NCBI RefSeq assembly: GCF_023509825.1
Contig: NZ_JAKQXY010000001.1
Location: forward strand, 434,001 to 498,000
Source: Spiroplasma attinicola
Lineage (GTDB): Bacteria > Bacillota_I > Bacilli_A > Mycoplasmatales > VBWQ01
Direction of reading: 5' to 3'
Length of the DNA: 64,000 nucleotides
Below the pieces are notes generated by a model. The model searched no databases, had not been told where the DNA came from, and saw only the letters and a program-made list of their open reading frames with translations. The translations under genes and the position numbers were made by a program. Of this stretch, positions 55,655 through 64,000 are shown piece after piece (position 1 is the stretch's first letter; each line of letters starts with the position of its first letter).

Positions 55655-58471
55655 ATGAAGAATGAAGATTATACAAATGAGTATGATGTAGAGAAAAAAT
55701 TCATAGAGGTTATAACTACAAATTGATATAGGTTTAATAGTTTATCTTCTTATGAAGAATTATTATTAAATTTTAGAGAAAAAATTAATTTAATTAATAA
55801 AGATGTTTTAAATAATACATTTTTGACAGATAGTGAATTTAATGAAATAGTTGTTTATCTTGAAAAGCAATCTATTTTTGAAGCATCTCAATTATTAAGA
55901 AATGCAAGAATAGATATAATTAAAAGAAATGGTCATACACTTTATTTAAAATTAGTTGATGTTAATGATATTGAAAAAAATAATTTTGAAGTTGCACATC
56001 AAATTTCTGTTGCAGGAAAATATTCTGGAAGATTTGATGTTACTCTTTTAATTAATGGAATTCCTTTTGTTCAAATAGAACTTAAAAAACCCGGAGTAGA
56101 GATTAATCAAGCATTTAATCAAGTCTTAAGATATAAAAGAGATAACAATTATATGGGTCTTTTTAACTTTGTTCAGTTATTTGTTATTTCAAATGAACAA
56201 AATACCAAGTATTTTGCTAATAATGATTTAGATGTTATGAAAATGAAAAGCAACTCATTTTTTTGATTAAATAAAAATAATAAATTGATGAATTCCCTCT
56301 ATGAATTTGAAGAAAATTTTCTTTTTTGCCCATTTTTATTTAAAGTAGTTTTTGAATATATGATAGATAGTAAGCAAGATAAAAAATTATATGTTATGCG
56401 ACCATATCAAATTTATGCTTTTGAAGCATTAAAAAAAATATGCTTAAAAGATGAAAAAAATGGATATTGTTTTCATTCTACAGGTTCAGGTAAAACTTTA
56501 ACTTCGTTTAAATTTGCTTTTGAAATGAGTCAAAAAAAAGAAATTGATAAAGTATTTTTTCTAGTAGATAGAAAAGATCTTGATGATAAAACTATTGATG
56601 ATTTTAATTCTTATATGTCTTCTTCAATTGATGATTTTACTAATATTAAAAAATCTAATTTTTTAATTAAAGATATAAAAAATAGTAGCAAGAAACTTAT
56701 TATCTCAACAATTAATAAATTAGCTTATATATTAAAGGGTAAAGTTAATGAATTAAAGGAATATAAAAATAAAAAAATAATTTTTATATTTGATGAATGT
56801 CATAGATCACAAGCAGGTCAAATGCGAAAACTTATTCAAGATTATTTTACTAATGCCCTTTATTATGGATTTACAGGTACACCTATTTTTAATGAAGAAG
56901 ATGCTAAAAATGAAAATGCAAAACTTACTTCTTTATATTTTAATAAACCAGTTCACACTTATACTTTAAAAGAAGCTATAGGTGATAGAAATGTTTTGCC
57001 TCTGTGTATTGATTATATAAAAACTGTAAAAATAAGAGATGAAACTGTTTTATTGGATAAAACTGTACAAGGAATTAACTATGAAGAAGCTTTACTTGAT
57101 GATAAAAGGTGTAATCTTGTAATTGAAGATGTATTAAAACATTTTGAACAAAAAACAGTCGGGCGAAGATATAATGCAATATTTGCTTGTCAATCAATTT
57201 CTTTATTAATTAAATATTATGATTTGCTAGTAAGTAATAAAAATAATCTAAAAATTGCTGCTATTTATTCATATAATCCTAATGAAGAAGTTAAAGAAAA
57301 TGATAATTTAGATATTGCTAAAGATAAAATGGTTGAAATCATTGAAGAATATAATAGAAGAATTGAAAATAACTCAAATTTTAACCTTACTATATATAAT
57401 CAATATGAAAGAGATGTAATAAATAACTTTAGAAATAAAAATTTAGATATTTTACTTGTTGTTGATAAATGTCTTACTGGAATGGATTTTAAAAGATGTA
57501 ATACGCTTTATTTAGATAAATCAATGAAAATGCATGGTTTAATACAGGCTATTTCCAGAACAATTAGAGTGTATGATGATCAAAAAATATGTGGAAATAT
57601 TATTTGTTACCAAACTTCTAAAAAAACTATGGATACAGCATTAGCACATTTTAATAATGATCAAGATGTTTATAATGATGTAACATTGGAACCATTAAAA
57701 ATCTTAATAGAAAAATTAAATGATGCTTATGAAAATAGTTTAGAATGCCATAGAAAAATTAGTTCATCAAAGTCTGAAATAAATAAGGTTGAGTTTGTGA
57801 AAGCGTTTCGAGAATTAATGCATTTTTATAATAAAATTAAGAATTATGTGGATTTTAATATAAATAATACAAAAATGAAAATGAAATCATATTTTAATAT
57901 GCAAAGTTCATATAAAGATATTTATATTGAAATTAAACCAGATTTAAAAAGAGAATCAATTTTAAATGATATTGATTTTGAAATAAATTTATTAAGTAGA
58001 GTAAATGTTAATTTTGATTATTTAGTAGAATTATTAAAGAATTATCAAAATGAACATAAAAATAAAAAAGGTACTAAGAATTCAATTTCTAAGATTAATA
58101 AATTAATTTTAGAAATTAATGATAAATCTAAACAAAAACTTATAAGAAAATTTGTTGATTCTTTTATGAATGAAAACGAAGAAGGGTTGTATTCAGATCC
58201 AATAAATAAATATGAACAATTTATAAATTATGAAAGAAATCAAGAAATTACAAAAATTAGTAAAAAATATAATATTGATAGAAAAAAGTTAGAAAAGATA
58301 ATTGGGAATTATTCTTTTTATCAAGATGATGTTGAACTTAATAGAAAAATTATGTATTTAAATAAAGACAATAAAAACATGGGTTATAAAGAAATTTTAA
58401 ATATGTCTAAAAATTTACCTATTGATATTAAAACTTTTTTTAATAAATACGATGCTATAATTATGTATTAA
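55655..58471 (+). CDS. hsdR: Type I restriction enzyme, restriction subunit HsdR
   Basis: Motor and nuclease subunit (938 residues). The N-terminal PD-(D/E)xK nuclease has Asp128 in GRFDVTL and Glu142-x-Lys144 in VQIELKKPG. The helicase has motif I HSTGSGKTLTS (275-282), motif II FDECHRSQAG, motif III YGFTGTPIF, and a second RecA domain with CLTGMDFKRCNTLYLDK and the motif VI-like IQAISRTIRVY. The Lys-rich C-terminal helices would bind HsdM. ATG 55655 has AAGGAG 8 nt upstream. hsdM begins 30 bp downstream. Confidence 0.95.
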
Positions 58472-58501
58472 AGATATTTGGAAGTTGGAGAAATTTGTAT
58501 A

Positions 58502-60091
58502 ATGAATCAAGAAATTAAGCAAAGAAATGAATTGCATGCGAAACTTTGAAATATGGCAGATTCACTTAGAAGCACTAGTGGAATGGAAGCTAATGAATTT
58601 AAGGATTATATTTTAGGTTTGATTTTTTATAGATATATTAGTGAACATCAAGTTAATGAATTTAATGAGAAGCTTCATATTAGTGTTAAAGATTTTTATA
58701 AAGAAGATCCAAGAGAATGCAGAAATGCTGCTATTGAAAGTTTAGCATTGGGTTATTTTATTGAACCTGAATATTTATTTGAAAATCTTGTTATTGATAT
58801 AGTGCAAGGAAAATTTGAAATAAAAAAAATAGCTGATGCTTTTAAGAATTATTCAGATTCAACAAAAGGAAAAGAAAGCGAAGAAGAACTTTCAAATTTA
58901 TTTAATGATGTTAATTTAGCTTCAGAAAAATTAGGAAAAACATATAAAGATAAAGGAGAATTAATTGCTAAATTAATTAAGTCAATAAATAATATTGACT
59001 TTAAATTTTTAGATAGTCAAATAGATGTTCTTGGTGACGCATATGAATATTTAATTGGACAATTTGCTGCTAGTGGTGGGAAAAAAGCTGGCGAATTTTA
59101 TACACCTCAACAAGTTTCTAAATTACTTAGTTTAATTGTTACTGAAAATCTTGAAAAAGTTAAATTTATTAGTGATCCTACTTGTGGTTCTGGTTCATTA
59201 TTAATTCAAGTTGCTAATAAATTAAAAGAAAAAAATATTGATTTTGCAAAAATTTATGGTCAAGAATTAAAAACTAATACTTGTAATTTAGCAAAAATGA
59301 ATTTATTAGTTCACAGTATTGATTTTAATAAATTTTCTATTTATCAAGGTGATACTCTTAAGCATCCTAGTGAAGATCAAAAAGAATATGGGAAGATGGA
59401 TATTGTTGTTGCTAATCCGCCTTTTAGTGCTATTTGAGAACCAAATGTAATGATGGAAAAAGATGAACGATTTTCAGGTGCTGGCAGACTTGCACCAAAA
59501 TCTTATGCTGATTATGCTTTTGTTGAACATATGATACATAATTTAAGTCAAACTGGATGCATGGCAGTTGTTTTACCTCATGGTCCATTATTTAGAGGTG
59601 GCGCAGAAGAAGTAATTAGAAAATATTTAGTTGAAACAAGAAATTATTTAGATACTGTAATTGGTTTACCTGAAAATTTATTTTACGGTACAACAATAGC
59701 AGCATGTATATGTGTTTTTAAGAAAAATAAGGTTAATAATGATGTTTATTTTATTAATGCAAGCAATGATTTTGATAAGGGTAAAAAACAAAATTTCTTA
59801 AGAGATGAACATATTAAAAAAATAGTTGATGCATACTCATCAAAGAAAGAGATAGAAAAATATGCTCATTTAGCGACATTAGAAGAACTTAAAAAGAATC
59901 AATTCAATTTAAATATTTCTCGATATGTAGATATATTTGAAGAAGAAATTGATAAAAAACAAGTTAAAGAAGAAATTAAACAATTATCAGGTGAAATTTC
60001 AAATTTATTAAAAGAATTTAATGAATTGGTTCCTAAAGTAGAAGAAGCAATTCAAAAAGCACTAAACTTTGAAGAAGATGAAAAAGTCTAA
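58502..60091 (+). CDS. hsdM: Type I restriction enzyme, modification subunit HsdM
   Basis: N6-adenine methyltransferase subunit (529 residues). The helical N-terminal domain (MADSLRSTSGMEANEFKDYI) is followed by GEFYTPQQVSKLL, SAM-binding motif I DPTCGSGSLLIQ, and catalytic motif IV ANPPFSAIW. ATG 58502 with GGAG upstream gives the full N-terminus, reading TGA as Trp in KLWNMADS. The stop overlaps the convergent hsdS1 stop by 4 bp, so the specificity subunit is not transcribed with hsdRM. Confidence 0.96.
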
Positions 60092-61197
60092 TGCTTATTT
60101 TCTTTTATTAATAGTTTTATAAAATTAGTTATTAGATTATCGTAATAATTTATAAGTTCATTTAATTTAATAATAAATTTATATATATTAGAATAATTAA
60201 AATTTACTATTTTTAATACTGTGTTTTCAATTAAAGATTTATTAATTGATTGTTGCGCAGAGCCACTTTTTATTAATTTAAAATAACTGATAGCATTTCT
60301 AATTTCAAAAAATAATTTTTGATTTGATTCGATTTTGGCTATTGATTGGTTAAAAGCTGTTACTTCACTTGCGAAGGAAACTTTAGATATTCTTGGTTCA
60401 ATTATTGAAAATAATATATCATATTTTTTTGCTAATGCACTTTTAGTTAAACCTAGTTGTGTAATCTTTTTGTCAGATTTTTTTGAAATAATAGTATTAG
60501 TTAATTTTCCTGAATTAATTCAGGGAATTTCTCCGTCTCACAATAATTTATTTGATGTACTAGGCGTTCCTCCTATAATAATTTTTGCAATATTTTTGAA
60601 TTTAATTAAATTGCCTTTAAGCAAATTGTAGTGTTTTTCAAAAAGTAAGATGGTTTTTTGAAGAGTTAAATTTAGTAATTTATTCATATTTTCTAATGGT
60701 TCAATAATAGCAATTAAGTTCTTCATATCAATTTGAACATTTTCTAAAGTGTCTATTCTAATACAATTTGAATACTTTAGAAAAAGCGTTTCATTTTGTT
60801 CAATAATATCTATTATTTGTTTTTGAACTTTTAAAGAAACAAATTTATTATTTATTACTCAATTAAAACTAGAAAGTCTTAACGAAGGAACTGTAGAACC
60901 TACTGAATATTTTTTAAAATTATTTGAATATTTAATTAGAAAATAATATAAATATTTATTTAATAATTTATTTGTATTGTTAGATTTTATTGCATAAGTT
61001 CTTTGGTGCAAATCAAACTTACCATTAAAATATTTTGGAGTAAAATCTCCTTCGCCAGGAACAATTATATACTCTCCATCAAATAAAAATTTATCACTTT
61101 TTTTAGCTTCTTTTGATCTATCAAAAAATATAAATTTACCTGTAGAATTTGAATCAACAGTATTTGATTTTCCATTTTTAATACTTATAACACCCAT
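60088..61197 (-). CDS. hsdS: Type I specificity subunit HsdS1 (apparently expressed copy)
   Basis: 369 residues with two target-recognition domains. TRD1 (about 5-120) starts almost at the initiator (MGVISIKNG) and ends near VPSLRLSSF; the central helix KQIIDIIEQNETLFLKY to DMKNLI (~125-160) is encoded by repeat copy A; TRD2 follows with IGGTPSTSNKLLWDGEIPWI, a classic TRD start; a C-terminal helix closes the protein. AAGGAGAG (61205-61212) lies 8 nt upstream of the ATG, and the 17-bp inverted repeat spans the ATG. It converges on hsdM with a 4-bp overlap of the stops. Confidence 0.93.
60732..60832 (-). repeat. hsdS central repeat, copy A
   Basis: 101 bp matching copy B (62418-62518) in inverted orientation with 3 mismatches, all within one 4-base block. 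Encodes the conserved central helix of HsdS1. Confidence 0.95.
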
Positions 61198-61205
61198 TAT
61201 TGAAC
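61189..61205. repeat. 17-bp inverted repeat at the hsdS1 start codon
   Basis: AACACCCATTATTGAAC; its exact reverse complement occurs at 61994-62010 around the hsdS2 start codon. The two copies enclose the recombinase gene and its control signals. Confidence 0.95.
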
Positions 61206-61259
61206 TCTCCTTTTGTATTATTTAATTTTACCTTATATAACTTTATTGGAGGTAAAAAA
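61206..61259. promoter_or_regulatory. 54-bp divergent control segment between hsdS1 and the recombinase gene
   Basis: Carries the ribosome binding sites of both genes (AAGGAGAG for hsdS1 on the minus strand, GGAGG at 61248-61252 for the recombinase) and AT-rich promoter-like boxes (TATATAA region at about 61234-61240). It lies inside the 17-bp inverted repeats, so it would turn with the segment. Confidence 0.6.
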
Positions 61260-61976
61260 ATGAAAGAATATATAAATTATTTAAAAAGAAATAAATATTC
61301 TAAAAATACAATTATTACATATAAAAGTATTTTAGAAATTTATAAAGATGATTTAAGAGATATTAGGTTGATTAAAAAAAGATTAACTTATTATTTTAAA
61401 AGTCCTAATACGGTTTGAACACACTATAATGTAATTTCTTCTTATTTAAAATGATCTAAAGATAAAAGATTAGAATTGTTAAAAGAAATGAAATTACCTA
61501 GAATTCCAAAGAAATTTATGGTTGTCTTTAATAAAAAGTATTTGTTATCAAAAACTGAAATTAAAGATATTGATAATTTGGAAAAAATTAATAAAAAAAT
61601 GATAATTAGGTTTCTATTTGAAACGGGTTTAAGAGCTTGTGAATTAAAACAAATTGTTTCAATAAATAAGAAAACAATAACAATAATTGGCAAAGGAAAT
61701 AAAATTAGAGAAGTATTTCATAATTATGAAACAACAAGCAAAATTAAAACAAGAAATGTTACAACTAAAACAATTAGATTATGAACTAAAGAAATTTTAG
61801 GAAAAAAATATACGCCTCATTCAATAAGAAGATCTCATGCAACTCATTTACTTTTAAAAGGAGCAAATCCTAAAATGGTAATGATGCAATTAGGTCATGA
61901 AAAAGTTGAAACAACATTTAGATATTTACAATTGTCAATTGATCAAAATAAAAAAATATACGACAAGTTCTATTAA
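61260..61976 (+). CDS. Tyrosine recombinase (DNA invertase of the hsdS locus)
   Basis: 238-residue phage-integrase/Xer-type recombinase. The N-terminal SAM-like core-binding domain (KRNKYSKNTIITYKSIL) is followed by the catalytic domain with Arg125 (FETGLRACEL), His187-x-x-Arg190 (TPHSIRRSHATHLLLKGAN), His213 (MQLGHEKVETT) and the nucleophile Tyr222 (FRYLQL). All catalytic residues are present. Position between inverted hsdS genes matches the site-specific recombinases that shuffle hsdS in Mycoplasma pulmonis (hsd loci) and in pneumococcal type I systems. GGAGG precedes the ATG. A strong terminator follows directly. Confidence 0.92.
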
Positions 61977-61993
61977 AAAGAACTTGTTTTTTT
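61963..61993 (+). terminator. Terminator of the recombinase gene
   Basis: Stem ACAAGTTCT/AGAACTTGT (61963-61971 with 61979-61987) followed by T7. It ends just before the 17-bp repeat at the hsdS2 start, so it would block read-through into hsdS2 in this orientation. Confidence 0.9.
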
Positions 61994-62010
61994 GTTCAAT
62001 AATGGGTGTT
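61994..62010. repeat. 17-bp inverted repeat at the hsdS2 start codon
   Basis: GTTCAATAATGGGTGTT, exact reverse complement of 61189-61205; contains the ATG of hsdS2. Confidence 0.95.
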
Positions 62011-63117
62011 TTCAAACTTAAAGATATTGCAACTATAAATATGTGCAAAAGAGTTTTTTCAAAAGAAACTTCTAAAAATGGAGATATACCATTTTATAAA
62101 ATTGGAACATTAGGAAACAAACCTGATTCGTTTATCAAGAAAGAACTTTTTTTATATTTAAAAAGTAAATATAGATATCCAGAATTGGGTGATTCATTAA
62201 TTAGTTGTAGTGGAACAATAGGTAAAGTTATAGAATTTAATGGTAAAGAAGCTTATTTTCAAGATAGTAATATAGTTTGATTAACTACATCAAAATTAAT
62301 AAAAAAATATACATATTATTGGTTATCAAAAAAACCTTTTAAAGGCACTCAATGAGGTACAATAAAAAGACTTTATAATTCAGATATAGAAAATACTTTG
62401 ATTTTTGTACCATCATTAAAAGTTCAAAAACAAATAATAGATATTATTGAACAAAATGAACTCCTTTTTCTAAAGTATTCAAATTGTATTAGAATAGACA
62501 CTTTAGAAAATGTTCAAACTGACATGAAAAACTTAATAGAAATAGTTAAACCACTAGAAATACTTAAAAATAATTTAATTAATCAATCAAATTGTTTTTC
62601 AAAATATTTAAAACTAATATCAAAACAATATAATATTTTAGAAAAAATGAATAAAAATTGTATTTTTGTTAAAGGTGAGTCAGTTTCTAATTCTTTAGAA
62701 GGAAAAACATTATTTTTAAATGTATCTGCAGCAAATAATAACCCCAATAAATATTGTGATAACGAACCAAATATTTTTCCTAAAGATATAACACTTTCAC
62801 TAGATGGTAATATTGGTCTTGTTAATAACAATTTATTAGGCTTTAATGGATATTTATATAAAATTGAATCAAAAACTATACCTAACTGACAAATATATTA
62901 TTCACTTAAACATAAAATTAATCAAAATATTATTAAATTAAATGAAACTGGCATTACTATTAAACATAGTAATAATTCAAAAAAAGACTTATTAATTTTA
63001 GATTTTAAACAAAAAATAATTTTTGAAAATATTTTTATTTTAGAAATAAATTTAAAACAACAAATAAATTTAATTAATAAACAAATCAAAAAAATGAGTG
63101 AAATATTGACTAAATAG
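62002..63117 (+). CDS. Type I specificity subunit HsdS2 (apparently silent copy)
   Basis: 371 residues, complete. TRD1 begins MGVFKLKDIATINMC and includes GDSLISCSGTIGKVIEF, a common TRD feature; the central helix (KVQKQIIDIIEQNELLFLKY) is from repeat copy B; TRD2 includes GESVSNSLEGKTLFLNVSA and LSLDGNIGLV. TRD1 and TRD2 sequences differ from those of HsdS1. Directly upstream lies the recombinase terminator, and there is no ribosome binding site (TTTTTTTGTTCAATA before ATG), so it should not be expressed in this orientation. It converges on hsdS3. Confidence 0.9.
62418..62549 (+). repeat. hsdS central repeat, copy B
   Basis: 62418-62518 matches copy A inverted (3 mismatches in 101 bp); 62443-62549 matches copy C inverted (3 mismatches in 107 bp). 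The mismatches are the same 4-base block (CTCC here, ACGC in A and C). Confidence 0.95.
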
Positions 63118-63126
63118 AAAAAATTA

Positions 63127-64000
63127 TTATTTTATTAAAAGATTTATTATGGATTTTTTAATTTCTTTAATTTTATTTTTTAAAATTAAGAATTTTATAT
63201 AAAATTCATTAATGTATTCATCATTTGCAGTTTTTTTAATCATTTTTAAATTTAAAATATCATCAATTGTAATATTTTTTTGTACAGCTCCTGTAGCATG
63301 TTTTATTAGAAAGTTATTTTGTTTTATTATTGCAATTTTAATATTTAAAGGAATATTACTTCTTAAAACTAAGGTTCTTTGATTTGAAACTCAATTATTT
63401 TCATATACTATAGAAGCAGTTCCAATTGTCCCAGATAAACCTGTAATAACATCTCCAATGTTAATTAAGTTATTCTTTGTTATATTTGTTTTCTCAAATT
63501 TAAATTTATTATTAATATTTTTAACAGTAAAAATTTTATATACTCCATGTAAATTTTTATCAGAATATTTGTATGTATAACCAGCAGATTTTCAATTTAT
63601 ATTTTCTTTAATAAAATTATTAATTTCAAAAGATCTAAAGAAAAAAGATTTTTCAATAAATTTTATTATATTCAAAATTTTATTTTCATATAATTCAAAA
63701 GGCTTAACTATTTCTATTAAGTTTTTCATGTCAGTTTGAACATTTTCTAAAGTGTCTATTCTAATACAATTTGAATACTTTAGAAAAAGCGTTTCATTTT
63801 GTTCAATAATGTCAATTATCTTTTGTTGTAGTTCTATAGTGGGAATAAAAATATTTAATTCTGAAACAGTTGAGGGATTAAATTGAGGTTGACCACTACC
63901 TTCAATGAGTTTTTTTAATTGATTTTTGTATTTATTAGTTTTAGTTCAATAATAGAAATATTTATTATTTAATTTTGAATCATCAAAATTATATCTAACT
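63127..64000 (-). CDS. Type I specificity subunit HsdS3 (N-terminus outside window)
   Basis: Open from the window end to TAA 63127-63129. The visible part holds the end of TRD1 (KLIEGSGQPQFNPSTVSELN), the central helix from repeat copy C (IIDIIEQNETLFLKY), and a complete TRD2 (INWKSAGYTYKYSDKNLHGV, then GDVITGLSGTIGTASIVYEN) with a C-terminal helix. Whether it has a start codon with the 17-bp repeat cannot be seen. Probably another silent cassette feeding TRD sequences. Confidence 0.85.
63704..63810 (-). repeat. hsdS central repeat, copy C
   Basis: 107 bp matching copy B in inverted orientation with 3 mismatches; same orientation as copy A. Confidence 0.95.

Noticed and set aside
60335-60631. 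A 98-codon plus-strand frame downstream of hsdM.
   Set aside because: It overlaps the second recognition domain of hsdS1 on the other strand, which has family motifs and repeats; no start signal on the plus strand.
1-64000. Many apparent internal stops (TGA) that split genes such as secA, uvrA, argS and hsdM.
   Set aside because: The TGA codons fall at conserved tryptophan positions and frames continue cleanly; this is genetic code 4, not frameshift damage.
60088-64000. Simple tandem duplication of hsdS genes.
   Set aside because: Similarity is restricted to inverted central repeats and the 17-bp start repeats, with a complete recombinase between them, which points to programmed inversion.

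Overview
The window comes from a wall-less bacterium of the class Mollicutes, most likely a Spiroplasma. The DNA is very AT-rich. In-frame TGA must be read as tryptophan in nearly every long gene (genetic code 4); with TGA as stop, SecA, MnmG, UvrA, HsdR and many others would be broken at conserved tryptophans. Glucose- and fructose-type PTS permeases, the RNA polymerase delta subunit, secreted proteins with short Lys-rich signal peptides and a parAB pair beside mnmG-rsmG also fit Spiroplasma. I found no rRNA, tRNA or CRISPR array.

Layout. (1) 1-11.5 kb: end of a membrane protein, a DUF1146 protein, a secreted protein, a PTS glucose-type permease, secA, mnmG, rsmG, parA and parB. (2) 11.5-17.7 kb: a restriction cluster with a C5-cytosine methyltransferase (-) divergent from a Sau3AI/MutH-like endonuclease, a ParB-like protein and a SNF2-type helicase. 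(3) 17.8-31.9 kb: a compact structured RNA with a terminator, then ychF, three small membrane proteins, gltX, an HD phosphohydrolase, a hypothetical gene, argS, rpoE, pyrG, fba, rpiB and glyA. (4) 31.9-37.6 kb: accessory stretch with a gene fragment, orphan membrane proteins, an IS30-type transposase relic and two tandem sodium-symporter genes. (5) 37.8-55.4 kb: uvrB-ogt, a duplicated Panacea-type toxin-antitoxin cassette whose second toxin is decayed, pepA, pepF, guaC, a GDSL hydrolase, fruA-fruK, two paralogous secreted proteins, a GC-rich hairpin element and uvrA. (6) 55.6-64 kb: a type I restriction system, hsdR-hsdM followed by hsdS1(-), a tyrosine recombinase(+), hsdS2(+) and hsdS3(-, cut by the window end).

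The type I locus has the build of a DNA inversion switch. Three copies of a ~100-bp repeat lie in the middle of the three hsdS genes in alternating orientation. A separate exact 17-bp inverted repeat covers the start codons of hsdS1 and hsdS2 and encloses the recombinase gene. In the orientation seen, hsdS1 has a strong ribosome binding site, while hsdS2 sits directly behind the recombinase terminator with none. Flipping the recombinase segment would exchange those states; recombination at the central repeats would exchange the second specificity domains.

The best candidate for an undescribed system is region 2. A GATC-type nuclease pair is normally just two proteins, but here it is transcribed with a ParB-fold protein and an SNF2 ATPase. 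Also worth attention are the unidentified structured RNA before ychF and the unrecognised toxin of the Panacea pair.
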